A stretch of 64,000 nucleotides of DNA from CAZMVY01 sp964617875 (GCA_964617875.1 CAZUAI010000008.1:1-64000); one strand, 5' to 3'; counted from the first letter of the stretch, positions 39,797 to 49,665 are shown. Notes: a model not told the origin generated them from the sequence alone. Program-made: numbers and translations.

Positions 39797-42238
39797 ATGG
39801 CTGGCGTTGATATCGACGTCATCGAACGGCTTGCGCGCGCCGCACTGGCCTCCGGGGACTCGTACCTGTTCTGCCGTGTGTTGCCCGTGATTGTCGGTGG
39901 CGGACGAAAGGCGTCCGAATGGGTGTTCGACTACCTGCGGAGCCTGGCTCACCTCGGGCTCAACGGAGCGGCCCTGGAACTCATCGACCGGCTGAGCGAG
40001 GTCGGGGCCTTTCGCGACGTGAAGGCCGTGCAGGAGATGGCGGCGCCGCTGCGGGACCTGCCGCCCCGGCGCATTGCCTGGACCTCGCTGCGACGGCGGT
40101 TCGCGGCCAATCTGGCGGCATGGGAGAAACGGGACGCGGCGCAGGCGGAGGCGCTGAAGGCTGCCTGGGACAAGGCCGCCGACCGGTACGAACTGCACCA
40201 GTGTTCGGACGGCAACTACCAGATCAAGGAGGCGGGCGCCGTGTGGCCGCCGCGCTGGCTGCCGTTCATTGACGACCACCGGGCCCGGGCCACGCGCCGC
40301 GTGCTGGTCGAACGGAACGACGGGTGGTCGCCGCCCATCGGCTACGATGGGATCGGCCTGGGCTGGGAGCTTCTCCAGGGATACACGCAAACGGGCAAGG
40401 ACCGGCTGGACACGTGCTCGGCGATCTACGTGGTCGAGCCCAGCCTGGAGGCGGCGGCGATCGCCCTGCACCTGCACGACTGGCGGGAGGTCCTGGCCGA
40501 CCCGCGGGTACTGTGGTTCGTCGGCGAGGGAGCGAACGACCGCTTCCGGGAAACACTTGGCCGGGACACGGCATGGCCGCTGGTGGACGCCTTCTGTGTG
40601 GGCAGCCTTCTCCCCGGGCCGGCCGGGACGGCGGCGGCGGTCCTGCCGGAGATCCGCAAGGACCGCGATCGGCAGGCCGTCGAGCTGCGCCAGGCGCTCG
40701 AAGCGAAATACGCAGGGCGCGACGCCGCCTGGTGGGCCCGGCGCTTCGAGGAGGCGATGGACGACCGCGGACGGGCCAGCGACAGGCCGCTCCGCGTCCT
40801 CGGCATCACCTCGATTCACACGTCGTTCCTCCAGTACAGCATGCGCGATTGCCTGCGGGCGATCGAGCGCCTCGGCCACCGCACGCGGTTGCTGACCGAA
40901 CCGGCGCCGCACCTCTGCATCGAAGCCGTCGAGGCGATCCGGACCGACCTCGACTTCGAGCCCGATCTGATCCTCCTGCTGAGCCGCCTGCGCGACGAAA
41001 TGCCGCAGGTTCTGCCCGCCGTCGTCCCCCTCGTCACGTGGGACCAGGACATGCTCCCCTGGGTCTTCGATCCGGCCCGCAAGCCGCAGCTCGGTCCCAA
41101 CGACTTCCTGATGGGCTACGCCGCGCTGGGCCTGCCGCAGAAGTTCGGCTGGCCGGAACACCGTTGCCGATACTGCGTCATGGCGGGCAGCCCCGACACC
41201 TACTCGGCCGAGCCGCTGCCGCCGGAAGAACTGGAGCCCTACCGCTGCGATGTCTCGTACGTCAGCCACGCCTCGGCCCCGGTGGAGGAGGAACTGGCCC
41301 ATGTCGAAAAGTGGTTCGATGATCCGCGGGTGGGCATGGTGATCCGCACGGCGGTGCAGAAGCTGCTCCCGGGCTGGCTCGCGGGCGGGTCCTGTCCGGG
41401 GCCGGTGATGACCGCCGTCATCGACGCGGGAGCCGCGGCCGGCGCGCGGTTTTCGTGGGAGGACATCGGCAAACTCACGGGGCCGATTCACCGGCTCGCC
41501 GGGCGGGTGTTCCGCCATGTGGCCCTCGGCTGGGTGGCCGACTGGGCCGACCGGACCGGCCGGACGTTCTGCCTCTGGGGCAACGGCTGGGAGCGGCACC
41601 CGCGGCTGGGCCGCTATGCCCGCGGGCCCGCCGCGAACGGCCACATGCTCCGCTGCATTTACCAGGCTTCGCGGATCAATCTGCAGCTCATGGGAACGGG
41701 CTTCTTCCACCAGCGGGCGCTCGACGGTCTGATGGCCGGCGGGTTCTTCCTCGGACGGCGGTCGGACGCCGACGGGATCGGCCCGACCGTCCGGGAGACG
41801 ATGGCGCTGGTGGATCGTTACGGCATCCGGACGGCGGCACAACTGGCCGCCCTGCCCGACGCGGCCGCGCAGCGGAAGATCGAGCTGGGCATGTTGACGA
41901 TGGGCGAGGATCCCCGCGCCCTGTGCCCGGAGTGGGTCGAGAATCGCCGGCTGACCGCCGCCAGCGAGTTCATCGACGAGCGGGTTCCCGACATCGGCGA
42001 GATCCTGTTCGCCTCGCCCGCCGAGTTCGAGGCGAAGGCCGAGCGGTTCCTGGCCGATGCCGCGCTCCGCGCGAGACACGCGGCCGAGATGCGTACCGCT
42101 CTCATGGAGCACTACTCCTATGACGCCCGGATGCGGGAGATGCTGTTGTTCATTCGTGACGGCTACCGCGCGGAAGCGGGCACCCCTTCGGGGCCGCAGT
42201 CCAGGCCCGGTGCCGTGACGCCGGGCGTACGGGTCTAG
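39797..42238 (+). CDS. Large CgeB-like glycosyltransferase family protein
   Basis: An 813-residue cytosolic protein. The first 170 residues are helical. A Rossmann-type part with 'AIYVVEPSLEAAAIALHLHD' is followed by a second nucleotide-sugar-binding region from 'LRVLGITSIHTSFLQYSMRD' through 'LVTWDQDMLPWVF'. Residues 590-780 match the CgeB/spore-maturation glycosyltransferase pattern, with 'FCLWGNGWERHP', 'QASRINLQLMGTGFFHQRALDGLMAGGFFL' (two blocks) and a C-terminal helix 'HAAEMRTALMEHYSYDARM'. Acceptor and donor are unknown; such proteins often glycosylate surface structures. The last 20 residues are low-complexity. The start ATG has no clear Shine-Dalgarno site and follows GATAAT (39784-39789) by seven bases, so leaderless translation is possible. 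Confidence 0.72.
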   Translation: MAGVDIDVIERLARAALASGDSYLFCRVLPVIVGGGRKASEWVFDYLRSLAHLGLNGAALELIDRLSEVGAFRDVKAVQEMAAPLRDLPPRRIAWTSLRRRFAANLAAWEKRDAAQAEALKAAWDKAADRYELHQCSDGNYQIKEAGAVWPPRWLPFIDDHRARATRRVLVERNDGWSPPIGYDGIGLGWELLQGYTQTGKDRLDTCSAIYVVEPSLEAAAIALHLHDWREVLADPRVLWFVGEGANDRFRETLGRDTAWPLVDAFCVGSLLPGPAGTAAAVLPEIRKDRDRQAVELRQALEAKYAGRDAAWWARRFEEAMDDRGRASDRPLRVLGITSIHTSFLQYSMRDCLRAIERLGHRTRLLTEPAPHLCIEAVEAIRTDLDFEPDLILLLSRLRDEMPQVLPAVVPLVTWDQDMLPWVFDPARKPQLGPNDFLMGYAALGLPQKFGWPEHRCRYCVMAGSPDTYSAEPLPPEELEPYRCDVSYVSHASAPVEEELAHVEKWFDDPRVGMVIRTAVQKLLPGWLAGGSCPGPVMTAVIDAGAAAGARFSWEDIGKLTGPIHRLAGRVFRHVALGWVADWADRTGRTFCLWGNGWERHPRLGRYARGPAANGHMLRCIYQASRINLQLMGTGFFHQRALDGLMAGGFFLGRRSDADGIGPTVRETMALVDRYGIRTAAQLAALPDAAAQRKIELGMLTMGEDPRALCPEWVENRRLTAASEFIDERVPDIGEILFASPAEFEAKAERFLADAALRARHAAEMRTALMEHYSYDARMREMLLFIRDGYRAEAGTPSGPQSRPGAVTPGVRV

Positions 42239-42302
42239 TCGTCCGCGGCAAATCGCTTCGCGGGCGTGCCATCATGGTGCGGGCGGCACTCCGGGACGGA
42301 AC

Positions 42303-42857
42303 ATGAGCTGGCTCAACACATTCGGGATCGCCGTCGGGCTTGCGATGGACGCCTTCGCGGTGTCGATCGCCGCCGGCCTGAGCATCCCGCAGTTGACGCG
42401 GCGGCACATCTTCCGCCTGGCGTTCCACTTCGGGCTGTTCCAGTCCATGATGCCGGTGATCGGCTGGCTGGCGGGGTTGTCGGTGGAGGGGTTCGTCGGC
42501 GTGTACGACCACTGGGTGGCGTTCGGCCTGCTGACGTTCCTCGGCGGCAAGATGCTCTGGGAGGCCGCCACCGACGCCGAGCGCAAGCGGGCCGGCGACC
42601 CGACCCGCGGGCTGATGCTGGTCACGCTGTCGATCGCGACGAGCCTCGACGCCCTCGCCGTGGGCCTGAGCATGGCGATGCTTCGCGTGTCGATCTGGCT
42701 GCCGAGCGTCATCATCGGGCTCGTGGCCGGGGGCCTGACGACGGTCGGGATCCGCTTCGGCAGCCGGATCGGCGCGAAGTACGGCCGGGCGGCCGAGGTC
42801 CTGGGCGGCCTGGTGCTGCTGGCCATCGGGGCCAGGGTCCTCGTGTCGCATCTGTAG
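42303..42857 (+). CDS. mntP: Manganese efflux pump MntP
   Basis: A 184-residue membrane protein with six helices and an internal duplication: 'GLAMDAFAVSIAAGL' in helix 1 is repeated as 'ATSLDALAVGLSMAM' in helix 4, each with the Asp needed for Mn transport. Length and motifs are exactly those of MntP. The spacer upstream is only 64 bases and shows no yybP-ykoY riboswitch fold. It precedes nagA by 64 bases on the same strand. Confidence 0.95.
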   Translation: MSWLNTFGIAVGLAMDAFAVSIAAGLSIPQLTRRHIFRLAFHFGLFQSMMPVIGWLAGLSVEGFVGVYDHWVAFGLLTFLGGKMLWEAATDAERKRAGDPTRGLMLVTLSIATSLDALAVGLSMAMLRVSIWLPSVIIGLVAGGLTTVGIRFGSRIGAKYGRAAEVLGGLVLLAIGARVLVSHL

Positions 42858-42878
42858 AGCGGCGAGCGTGCTCGATGC

Positions 42879-42906
42879 TTGCCTCCGACGGCGGGAGGCG
42901 TACACT
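42879..42906 (+). promoter_or_regulatory. Promoter candidate for nagA
   Basis: TTGCCT (42879-42884), 16 bases, TACACT (42901-42906). Transcription would start about eight bases before the preferred ATG 42922, giving almost no leader. Confidence 0.45.
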
Positions 42907-42921
42907 GGTTTCGAGCACGAC

Positions 42922-44148
42922 ATGACGACCGACCCACGACCGCTGGTCCTTCGGAATGCGACGGCGATCACACCCTTTCGCCGCGAGCCCGACTGCGCGC
43001 TCGTGTTGATGGACGGCAAGATCGCGCAGATGGGCCGCGTGAAGGACCTTGACATCCCGTCGGAGGCGGAATGCATCGACCTGGGCGGCCAGTACGTACT
43101 GCCGGGCTTCATCGACGTGCACATTCACGGCGGCCGGGGTTACGACTACGCCGACGACTCGCCCGCCGGCTTCGACGAGATCGGCCGCTTCCACGCCAGT
43201 CACGGGACGACGTCGATCATCGCCGCGATCTACGCCCAGCCGCCCGAGCAACTGTACACCTGCATCCGCCGGCTTCGGGCCTACTGCGAGACGTCGGGGC
43301 CGTACCGCATTCTCGAAGGCATCCACGTCGAGGGGCCCTTCCTGAACCCGAAAATGCACGGCGCGATCCCGCCGGAGGGCATGTGGCCGGCGAGCGTCCC
43401 CGGGTTCCTGGACATGATGAACGTCGGCGGCCCCTGGATCCTGATGATGACCATCGCGCCGGAGCTGCCCGGCGCGATGGACGTGCTCCGGGCGGCCGCG
43501 ATGGTCGAGTCCCACCGCACGTCGATGGGCAAGGCGAAGCACCGGCCGCTGCACCTTTCGATCGGTCACTCGAACGCCAGCTACGAGCAGGTCTCGGAGG
43601 CCATCGACAACGGGCTCGACGGCGTCACGCACATCTTCAACGCGATGTCCGGCATGCACCACCGCCGGCCGGGAATCCTCACCGGCACGCTGCTTCGCGA
43701 CGAGCTGTTTGTCGAGGTCATCGCCGACGCGGTCCATGTCCACCCGGCCGTGCTCCAGCTCCTCATGAAGGTCAAGAAGCACGACAAGATTCTGCTCGTC
43801 ACCGACGCGATCCGCGCCGCCGGCCAGCCGGACGGCACGTACGACTTCGGCGGCCAGCAGGTCCTCGTCCGCGGCGGGCGGGCCTATCTCGCGAAGTCGC
43901 CCGAGACGCTCGCCGGCAGCACGCTCACGATGGACCGCGCCCTGAAGACCATGGTCGAGCACGGCGGCGCGACTCTCGAGCAGGCGGCCCAGATGGCAAG
44001 TCTCAACGCCGCCCGTATCCTCGCGTGGAAGTACCGCCGGGGCACGTTGGCCGTCGGGAAGGAGGCGGACCTCGCCGTCCTCGACGCGGACCTGAACGTG
44101 ACGATGACGTTCAAGACGGGGCATGTGGTATGGCAACGGGGAAAGTGA
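42922..44148 (+). CDS. nagA: N-acetylglucosamine-6-phosphate deacetylase
   Basis: A 408-residue amidohydrolase that removes acetate from GlcNAc-6-P in amino-sugar recycling. The metal site opens with GFIDVHIHGG (about 54-63), the Glu ligand is in HVEGPFLNP (about 135), then 'SIGHSNASYEQV' and 'GVTHIFNAMSGMHHRRPG' supply His residues, and the catalytic Asp is in LLVTDAIRAAG (about 294). The C-terminus has the usual 'ASLNAARIL' and 'GTLAVGKEADLAVLD'. ATG 42922 is preferred; ATG 42868 would add 18 residues but lies upstream of the promoter candidate. Neither has a good Shine-Dalgarno site. nagB is not in the window. The FAD oxidoreductase follows by 34 bases. Confidence 0.9.
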   Translation: MTTDPRPLVLRNATAITPFRREPDCALVLMDGKIAQMGRVKDLDIPSEAECIDLGGQYVLPGFIDVHIHGGRGYDYADDSPAGFDEIGRFHASHGTTSIIAAIYAQPPEQLYTCIRRLRAYCETSGPYRILEGIHVEGPFLNPKMHGAIPPEGMWPASVPGFLDMMNVGGPWILMMTIAPELPGAMDVLRAAAMVESHRTSMGKAKHRPLHLSIGHSNASYEQVSEAIDNGLDGVTHIFNAMSGMHHRRPGILTGTLLRDELFVEVIADAVHVHPAVLQLLMKVKKHDKILLVTDAIRAAGQPDGTYDFGGQQVLVRGGRAYLAKSPETLAGSTLTMDRALKTMVEHGGATLEQAAQMASLNAARILAWKYRRGTLAVGKEADLAVLDADLNVTMTFKTGHVVWQRGK

Positions 44149-44182
44149 GAAAGCGGAAGAGTCCGAAAGGAAGACGGCGCAT

Positions 44183-45919
44183 ATGGAGAATCGCCCAATG
44201 CGAATGATCGTGTCGCGTCGCTCGCTGCTGCGTGGGGCGGGGCTGGCCGTGCCGGCGGCGCTCGTCGGCTCGCCGCTGCGCTGGCTTGAGGCCGCGGCGG
44301 CGGAATCGACCAGCCGGCCCGCGAACGAAACGAAGGCCGATCTCGTCATCATCGGCGGCGGGCTCGGCGGCTGCGCGGCGGCGCTGGCGGCGGCGCGCCA
44401 CGGGCTCCGGGTCGTCATGACCGAGGAGACCGACTGGATCGGCGGCCAGCTCACCTCGCAGGCCGTGCCGCCGGACGAGAACCCCTGGATCGAGGCCTTC
44501 GGCGGCACGCGGACCTACCGCGAGTTCCGCTCGCGGGTCCGTGATTACTACCGGCGGAACTTCCCGCTGACCGCCGAGGCCCGGGCCCGGTGGAACCTGG
44601 ACCCCGGCAACGGCGATGTGTCGCTCCTGTGCCACGAGCCGCGGGTCGCGCTGGCCGTGCTCACGGAGATGCTCGCGCCGCACGTCGCCGGACGGCGCGT
44701 CGAGATCCTGCTGAACCACAAGGCCGTCGCGGCCGAAAGCGACAGGGACCGCGTCCGCGCGGTCACCGTGCAAAGCCTCCGCACAGGCTACCGGCGGACG
44801 CTGACGGCGCCCTGGTTCGTCGATGCGACCGAGATGGGCGACCTGCTGCCGCTGGCCGGCGTCGAGTACGTCACCGGCGCCGAGTCGCAGAAGGAGACCG
44901 GCGAGCTGCACGCCGCGGCCGAGACGCAGCTGGCGAACATGCAGGCCTTCACCTGCTGCTTCGCGATCGACTACCTCGACGGCGAGGACCACACCATCGA
45001 ACGGCCGGCCGAGTACGCCTTCTGGCGCGACTACGTCCCGCAGATGAGGCCCCCGTGGCCCGGCCGGCTGCTCAGCCTCACGACAAGCCACCCCCACACC
45101 TGCGAACCCCGCACGCACGAGTTCGACCCCGCCGCCGCCACGGGGCTCTGGCGCTACCGCCGCATCGCCGACCGCCGCAGCTTCGTCGAGGGCACCTACC
45201 CCGGCGACATCTCGCTGATCAACTGGCCGCAGAACGACTACTGGCTCGGCAATCTGATCGACGTCACCGGGGACGAGGCCGCCCGGCACCTGGCGCGGGC
45301 GAAGCAGCTCAGCCTCTCGTTGCTCTACTGGCTCCAGACCGAGTGCCCGCGTCCGGACGGCGGCGCCGGGTGGAAGGGCCTCCGCCTCCGTCCCGACGTC
45401 GTCGGCACCGAGGACGGACTCGCCAAGTACCCCTACATCCGCGAGTCGCGCCGCATCCGCGCCGTTTTCACCGTGCTCGAACACCACGTCGGGACCGATG
45501 CCCGCGTGAAGCGCACCGGCAAGCCGCCCGACGAGGTGACGGCCGAGGTCTTCCCCGACTCCGTCGGCATCGGCAGCTACCGCATCGACCTGCACCCCAG
45601 CAGCGGCGGCGACAACTACATCGACGTCAGCAGCCTGCCGTTCCAGATCCCGCTGGGGGCCCTCGTCCCGCAGCGGGTCGAGAACCTCCTGCCCGCGTGC
45701 AAGAACCTCGGCGTGACGCACATCACGAACGGCTGCTACCGTCTGCACCCGGTCGAGTGGAACATCGGCGAATCCGTCGGCGTCCTCGCCGCCTACTGCC
45801 GATCCAGAAAGCGAATGCCCCGCGAGGTGCGGGCGAAGCAGGACCTGCTCGGCGGGCTGCAGTCGGTCCTGCGGAACGACGGCGTGGAGCTGGCCTGGCC
45901 GCGCGTGACGCCGCGATGA
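44183..45919 (+). CDS. Tat-exported FAD-dependent oxidoreductase
   Basis: A 578-residue protein with a twin-arginine signal (SRRSLLRGAGLAVPAALVG, residues 11-29), so it is exported folded with its cofactor. The dinucleotide-binding motif GGGLGGCAAALAAARHG lies at about 56-72, followed by 'VVMTEETDWIGGQLTSQAVP', and the C-terminal FAD contact region is around 'NLLPACKNLGVTHITNG' (about 508). This is the FAD-dependent oxidoreductase group (PF12831 type) widespread in planctomycetes beside glycosidases. The substrate, probably a sugar or sugar acid, is unknown. Several Met codons (44183, 44198, 44204) could start it; all keep the Tat motif. Confidence 0.85.
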   Translation: MENRPMRMIVSRRSLLRGAGLAVPAALVGSPLRWLEAAAAESTSRPANETKADLVIIGGGLGGCAAALAAARHGLRVVMTEETDWIGGQLTSQAVPPDENPWIEAFGGTRTYREFRSRVRDYYRRNFPLTAEARARWNLDPGNGDVSLLCHEPRVALAVLTEMLAPHVAGRRVEILLNHKAVAAESDRDRVRAVTVQSLRTGYRRTLTAPWFVDATEMGDLLPLAGVEYVTGAESQKETGELHAAAETQLANMQAFTCCFAIDYLDGEDHTIERPAEYAFWRDYVPQMRPPWPGRLLSLTTSHPHTCEPRTHEFDPAAATGLWRYRRIADRRSFVEGTYPGDISLINWPQNDYWLGNLIDVTGDEAARHLARAKQLSLSLLYWLQTECPRPDGGAGWKGLRLRPDVVGTEDGLAKYPYIRESRRIRAVFTVLEHHVGTDARVKRTGKPPDEVTAEVFPDSVGIGSYRIDLHPSSGGDNYIDVSSLPFQIPLGALVPQRVENLLPACKNLGVTHITNGCYRLHPVEWNIGESVGVLAAYCRSRKRMPREVRAKQDLLGGLQSVLRNDGVELAWPRVTPR

Positions 45920-45940
45920 CGTCCTGGCCGGGGAAGACTC

Positions 45941-46915
45941 ATGGCCGTTGACTTCCATTCATTGATGGCCGCCAACCGGCGCAACAGCGTCATCCTGCTG
46001 TGCGTCTTCACGCTCTTCATCATCGTGCTGGGCGGGCTGATCGGCTACGCCTCGGCCGCGCGGTACAGCGCCGAGCCGGAGCGGACGGCCCTGCCGCACG
46101 CCCTGTTTGCCATGGCCGTCGCGTTCACCATCGCGGTCATCAGCGGCGCGTGCAGCTACTACGGCGGGGCGTCGGCGATCCTGGCGATGAGCCGCGCCCG
46201 CCGGATCGATAAGCCCGATGACCCGCAACTCTTCAATGTCGTCGAGGAGATGTCGATCGCCGCCGGCGTGCCGATGCCGAAGGTCTACCTCATCGACGAC
46301 ACGGCCCCGAACGCCTTCGCCACCGGCCGCGACCCGCAGCACGGCGTCATCGCGATCACCACCGGCCTGCGGCAGAAGCTGAACCGCGACGAGCTGCAGG
46401 GCGTCATCGCGCACGAAATGTCGCACATCCGCAACCTCGACATCCTCTTCGCCGTGCTGATGGCGACCCTGGTCGGCGTGGTCCTGCTGCTGTGCGACAT
46501 GTTCCTCCGCTCGCTGCGGTGGGGCCGGTTCGCCGGCGGCTCGGGCCGGTCTCGCGGCAAGAGCAAGGGCGGCGGCGGCGGGCTGGTCATCCTGGTGATC
46601 GTGGTCCTGGCGATCGTGCTCGCCATCGTCGCCCCGATCCTGGCGAAGCTCATCGAGATGGCGTTTTCGCGTCAGCGGGAGTACCTGGCCGATGCCTCGG
46701 CGGTGGAGCTGACGCGGAATCCGGACGGCCTGGCGAGCGCCCTGGCCAAGGTCGCGGGCGACAAGGACGTGCTCGAAGTCGCCAACCGCGCAACCGCCCC
46801 GCTCTACTTCGTTCACCCGATCAAGTCATTCGAGGAGCGGTCCAGCTCGATCATGGACAGCCACCCGCCGGTCAAGGACCGCATCCAGCGCATCTTGAGT
46901 CTGAAGGCCGCGTGA
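45941..46915 (+). CDS. htpX: Membrane zinc metalloprotease HtpX (M48B)
   Basis: A 324-residue inner-membrane protease for membrane-protein quality control. Helices lie at about 15-40 and 53-72. The active site HEMSH (158-162) is in 'ELQGVIAHEMSHIRNLD', and the third zinc ligand is the Glu of 'SRQREYLADASAVEL'. Two more helices (about 167-188, 207-232) flank a Gly/Lys-rich loop. It follows the FAD oxidoreductase by 21 bases and meets the convergent subtilase gene after 29 bases. Confidence 0.95.
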   Translation: MAVDFHSLMAANRRNSVILLCVFTLFIIVLGGLIGYASAARYSAEPERTALPHALFAMAVAFTIAVISGACSYYGGASAILAMSRARRIDKPDDPQLFNVVEEMSIAAGVPMPKVYLIDDTAPNAFATGRDPQHGVIAITTGLRQKLNRDELQGVIAHEMSHIRNLDILFAVLMATLVGVVLLLCDMFLRSLRWGRFAGGSGRSRGKSKGGGGGLVILVIVVLAIVLAIVAPILAKLIEMAFSRQREYLADASAVELTRNPDGLASALAKVAGDKDVLEVANRATAPLYFVHPIKSFEERSSSIMDSHPPVKDRIQRILSLKAA

Positions 46916-46944
46916 CTTGCCCGTCCGGGCCCGGAGCGCCGGCG

Positions 46945-49665
46945 TCATCGCTCGCGTCGCGACCGCACGATCCGCACGCCGGCCAGCATCAGCCCGGCCA
47001 TGGCCATCGCCGTCGCGGCCCCTGCGCCGCACGGGGCCAATACCGGTAAAGCGGTGACGTTCGTGTCGGGCACGTTCTGCTGCGTCTGTTGCGTGCTGCC
47101 GGGGCCGGCGGCCTCGGCGCCGGCCGTCACCACCGTTCCGGACGGATACACCGTCACGAACACCGTCGCCAGTCCCGTCAGCCCGGCGGAGTTCTGGACC
47201 GTCAGCTTCGCGAGGTACTGGCCGGGCGTGTCGTAGGTGTGCCGGACGCTGGGGCCCGTCGCCGTCGCGCCGTCGCCGAAATCCCATGCGTAGGAGGTGA
47301 TGCGGCGGCCCTGCGGGTCGTCCGCCCCCCCGCTGAACAGGACGGGCAGCGGTGCGTTGCCCGCGGACGGCGAGGCGTTTGCCGATGCCTTCGGGGCGTT
47401 CCGTGCGGCCTGCGATTGCCAGGTCGCCAGCCGGCCCCAGGAGTAGTAGTCGATCGCGTTCCGGATGAACACGCCGTAGTTCAGTTCCCCGTTCGGCGCG
47501 TTGCTGTCCGTGTACTGCTCGATCAGGTCGTTGGCGACGACGACCGTGTTCGGCGCCACCACCTGCCCGACCGAGTACGACGCACCGTCCACCGGGGCGA
47601 ACGTCAGCGGTCCGATCGACCGCACGACCAGCGCGCCCACGGCGTCCGCCTCCGCGTTCGTCCAGTAGAGGTTGACGCGGTTGCCCACGAACTGGCTGAC
47701 GAAGTTCTCAGGCGGTCGCGGCCAGACGCGGCCGTCCTGTGCCGCCTGGACGGCCCGCGCGGCGTTGACGCGTCCGTGGGCGAAGATGTTGCTGAGCCCG
47801 GTCACCGGGTTGTAGCCGCCCCCTTCCACCTGGACCTTGTCCGCCGTGTGCTCGAGGATGCCGCGGACCTGCCACGCCGTCAGGTTCGAGTTCACGCTGA
47901 AGACCAGTGCCGCGCACCCGGCCGCGATCGGGCAGGCCGACGACGTTCCGTTAAACCCGTTGTGGTAGTATTGGTCCTCAAAGTCCGGGTCAAACGCATA
48001 GATTCGCAGTTCGGGCGGCGGCGGCGGGTTGTAGCCCTTCAGCGACGAAACCGCCCCCTGGCAGAAGGGATTCACGACCGTCGGGTCGGTGATGTCGGTC
48101 ACATCGGTGGTGGCGATGTCCGCCTTGAAGCACACCTCTTCCGCCCCCGCGGTTGTGCCAAAGGGGCTGCCGCCGCCGCCGGGGGCGAAGACGCTCAGCT
48201 CGGGGCCGAAGTTGCTGTAGCATGCGCGAAGATCGTTTCGAAGACTCGCCCCGATCCCCATCGAGCCCGGGATCACAGAGTAACTCCCCGCCTGGGCCGC
48301 GGGCAGGTTGTCGTTGCCGGCGGCGAACATGATCAGGACGCCAAGGCCCCCGCGCCCGTTCACGGCCAGATCGGCGACCGCGCTCTGAATCACCTCGGCG
48401 ACGAGCGACCCGGGGCCGGTGAACCCCCAGCTGTTGCTGATGACCTGCGCGCCGTTCTGGTCCGCCCAGTAAAAGGCCTGAGCGACGACGGCGTCTGAAA
48501 CGATGATCGGGTTGCGCATCGGGATCAGGCCCGCCTCCGGCGCCACGCCGCAAAGGCCGACGTAGCGGCCGTTCAGATCCACGTTGTTCGCCCGTGCGCC
48601 GACCAGGCCGGTCGTGCACGTGCCGTGCGCATAGGAATCAGACGAGAAAAGACAGTCGTCGAATCCCCAGCACCCACAGCCCCATCCCCAGTAGCGGTCA
48701 CAGGCAAATGCGTCGCAGAAGAGCCCGCCGCCCAGATCATATGTGAACCGATACGGCGGCGTGGGGGACGGGTCGTCGTCGGCTTCCGCAAAATCATAAC
48801 GGGCTACGATGTTGTCCACCAGGTCGGGATGGCGCCAGTCGATTGCGTCGTCGAAGACGGCGACGAGTGCCGTGGCGCCCATCGTGATTTCCCACGCGTC
48901 CACGGCCTTCACGTCCGCGCCGACGACGGCGCCCGGCAGGTCCCCGCGGTTCTGCAGGTGCCACTGGCTCGAAAACAGGGGGTCATTGATCGCGACCGCG
49001 TGCAATTTCCTGGGGGTGTGGAAGTCGACCTCGGCGAACTCCGCGAGCCCCGATGCCCGGATCCTCGCCGCCACGCTGCCCGCCTCGTTTCCGGTCGCGT
49101 TGCGGACGCGGCCGACGTACATCTTCACGCCGATACCCATGCGGGTCACGAACTCGCACTTCTCCCGGGCGAGCAGATCGACGATTTGCTCGTCGCTCAC
49201 GCCGGCCCTGGCCTTCAGTACGACCCGGTCGGTCGGCACGACCGGCAGGGACTGGTCCGGCATCTGGTACAGGTTCCGCACGGCTCGAACGCCGCCGATG
49301 TCCCGAATCGACGCCAGCGTCGCCGCGTCTCTGTTCGGAACGGCGACGGAGTAGACCGGCGCCGTCGTCGAACCGGCGTACGGGAGTTTCTGCACGTCCG
49401 TGAACCCCTTCGCCCTCAGCGCCGCGAGGACGGTCTCCGCAGGAACTGCCGGACAGGTCGGACACGGCGAGAGCGTCAACTCCACCGCGACACGCTGCGA
49501 GTCCACGCTCAGCGGGCGCGTGGCCGACACCGAATCCTCCACGGCCAGGCCGTTGGCGGCCAGGCCGCCGGCCAGCACGAGGGCCACCGAAAGCACGAGA
49601 CCGCCGCGCGGTCGGCCTGCGCGAGCGATACGGACAGGCCCCGGCGAACGTCGGACGACGATCAT
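46945..49665 (-). CDS. Exported S8 subtilase with PKD domain and Cys-containing C-terminal tag
   Basis: A 906-residue serine protease. A signal peptide (hydrophobic core about 21-41) and a propeptide region are followed by the subtilisin domain with D272 in VAVFDDAID, H347 in YAHGTC, oxyanion N451 in FAAGND and S575 in GTSSA. Several extra Cys near 317-338 suggest disulfides. A PKD domain lies at about 770-850 ('ITSYAWDFGDGA', 'VRHTYDTPGQY'). The C-terminus has LAPCGAGAATAM, a hydrophobic run and RSRRER; the RTX protein at 54511-58410 ends almost the same way. GAGGAG lies eight bases before ATG 49665. It is divergent from the FG-GAP/RTX pair across a 757-base spacer. Confidence 0.9.
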   Translation of the reverse strand: MIVVRRSPGPVRIARAGRPRGGLVLSVALVLAGGLAANGLAVEDSVSATRPLSVDSQRVAVELTLSPCPTCPAVPAETVLAALRAKGFTDVQKLPYAGSTTAPVYSVAVPNRDAATLASIRDIGGVRAVRNLYQMPDQSLPVVPTDRVVLKARAGVSDEQIVDLLAREKCEFVTRMGIGVKMYVGRVRNATGNEAGSVAARIRASGLAEFAEVDFHTPRKLHAVAINDPLFSSQWHLQNRGDLPGAVVGADVKAVDAWEITMGATALVAVFDDAIDWRHPDLVDNIVARYDFAEADDDPSPTPPYRFTYDLGGGLFCDAFACDRYWGWGCGCWGFDDCLFSSDSYAHGTCTTGLVGARANNVDLNGRYVGLCGVAPEAGLIPMRNPIIVSDAVVAQAFYWADQNGAQVISNSWGFTGPGSLVAEVIQSAVADLAVNGRGGLGVLIMFAAGNDNLPAAQAGSYSVIPGSMGIGASLRNDLRACYSNFGPELSVFAPGGGGSPFGTTAGAEEVCFKADIATTDVTDITDPTVVNPFCQGAVSSLKGYNPPPPPELRIYAFDPDFEDQYYHNGFNGTSSACPIAAGCAALVFSVNSNLTAWQVRGILEHTADKVQVEGGGYNPVTGLSNIFAHGRVNAARAVQAAQDGRVWPRPPENFVSQFVGNRVNLYWTNAEADAVGALVVRSIGPLTFAPVDGASYSVGQVVAPNTVVVANDLIEQYTDSNAPNGELNYGVFIRNAIDYYSWGRLATWQSQAARNAPKASANASPSAGNAPLPVLFSGGADDPQGRRITSYAWDFGDGATATGPSVRHTYDTPGQYLAKLTVQNSAGLTGLATVFVTVYPSGTVVTAGAEAAGPGSTQQTQQNVPDTNVTALPVLAPCGAGAATAMAMAGLMLAGVRIVRSRRER

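Noticed and set aside
39746..42112. A 788-codon minus-strand frame opposite the CgeB-like gene
   Set aside because: No ribosome-binding site or family motif; composition typical of antisense frames in GC-rich DNA.
42239..42302. Possible Mn-sensing yybP-ykoY riboswitch upstream of mntP
   Set aside because: Only 64 bases are available between genes and no fitting fold is visible.
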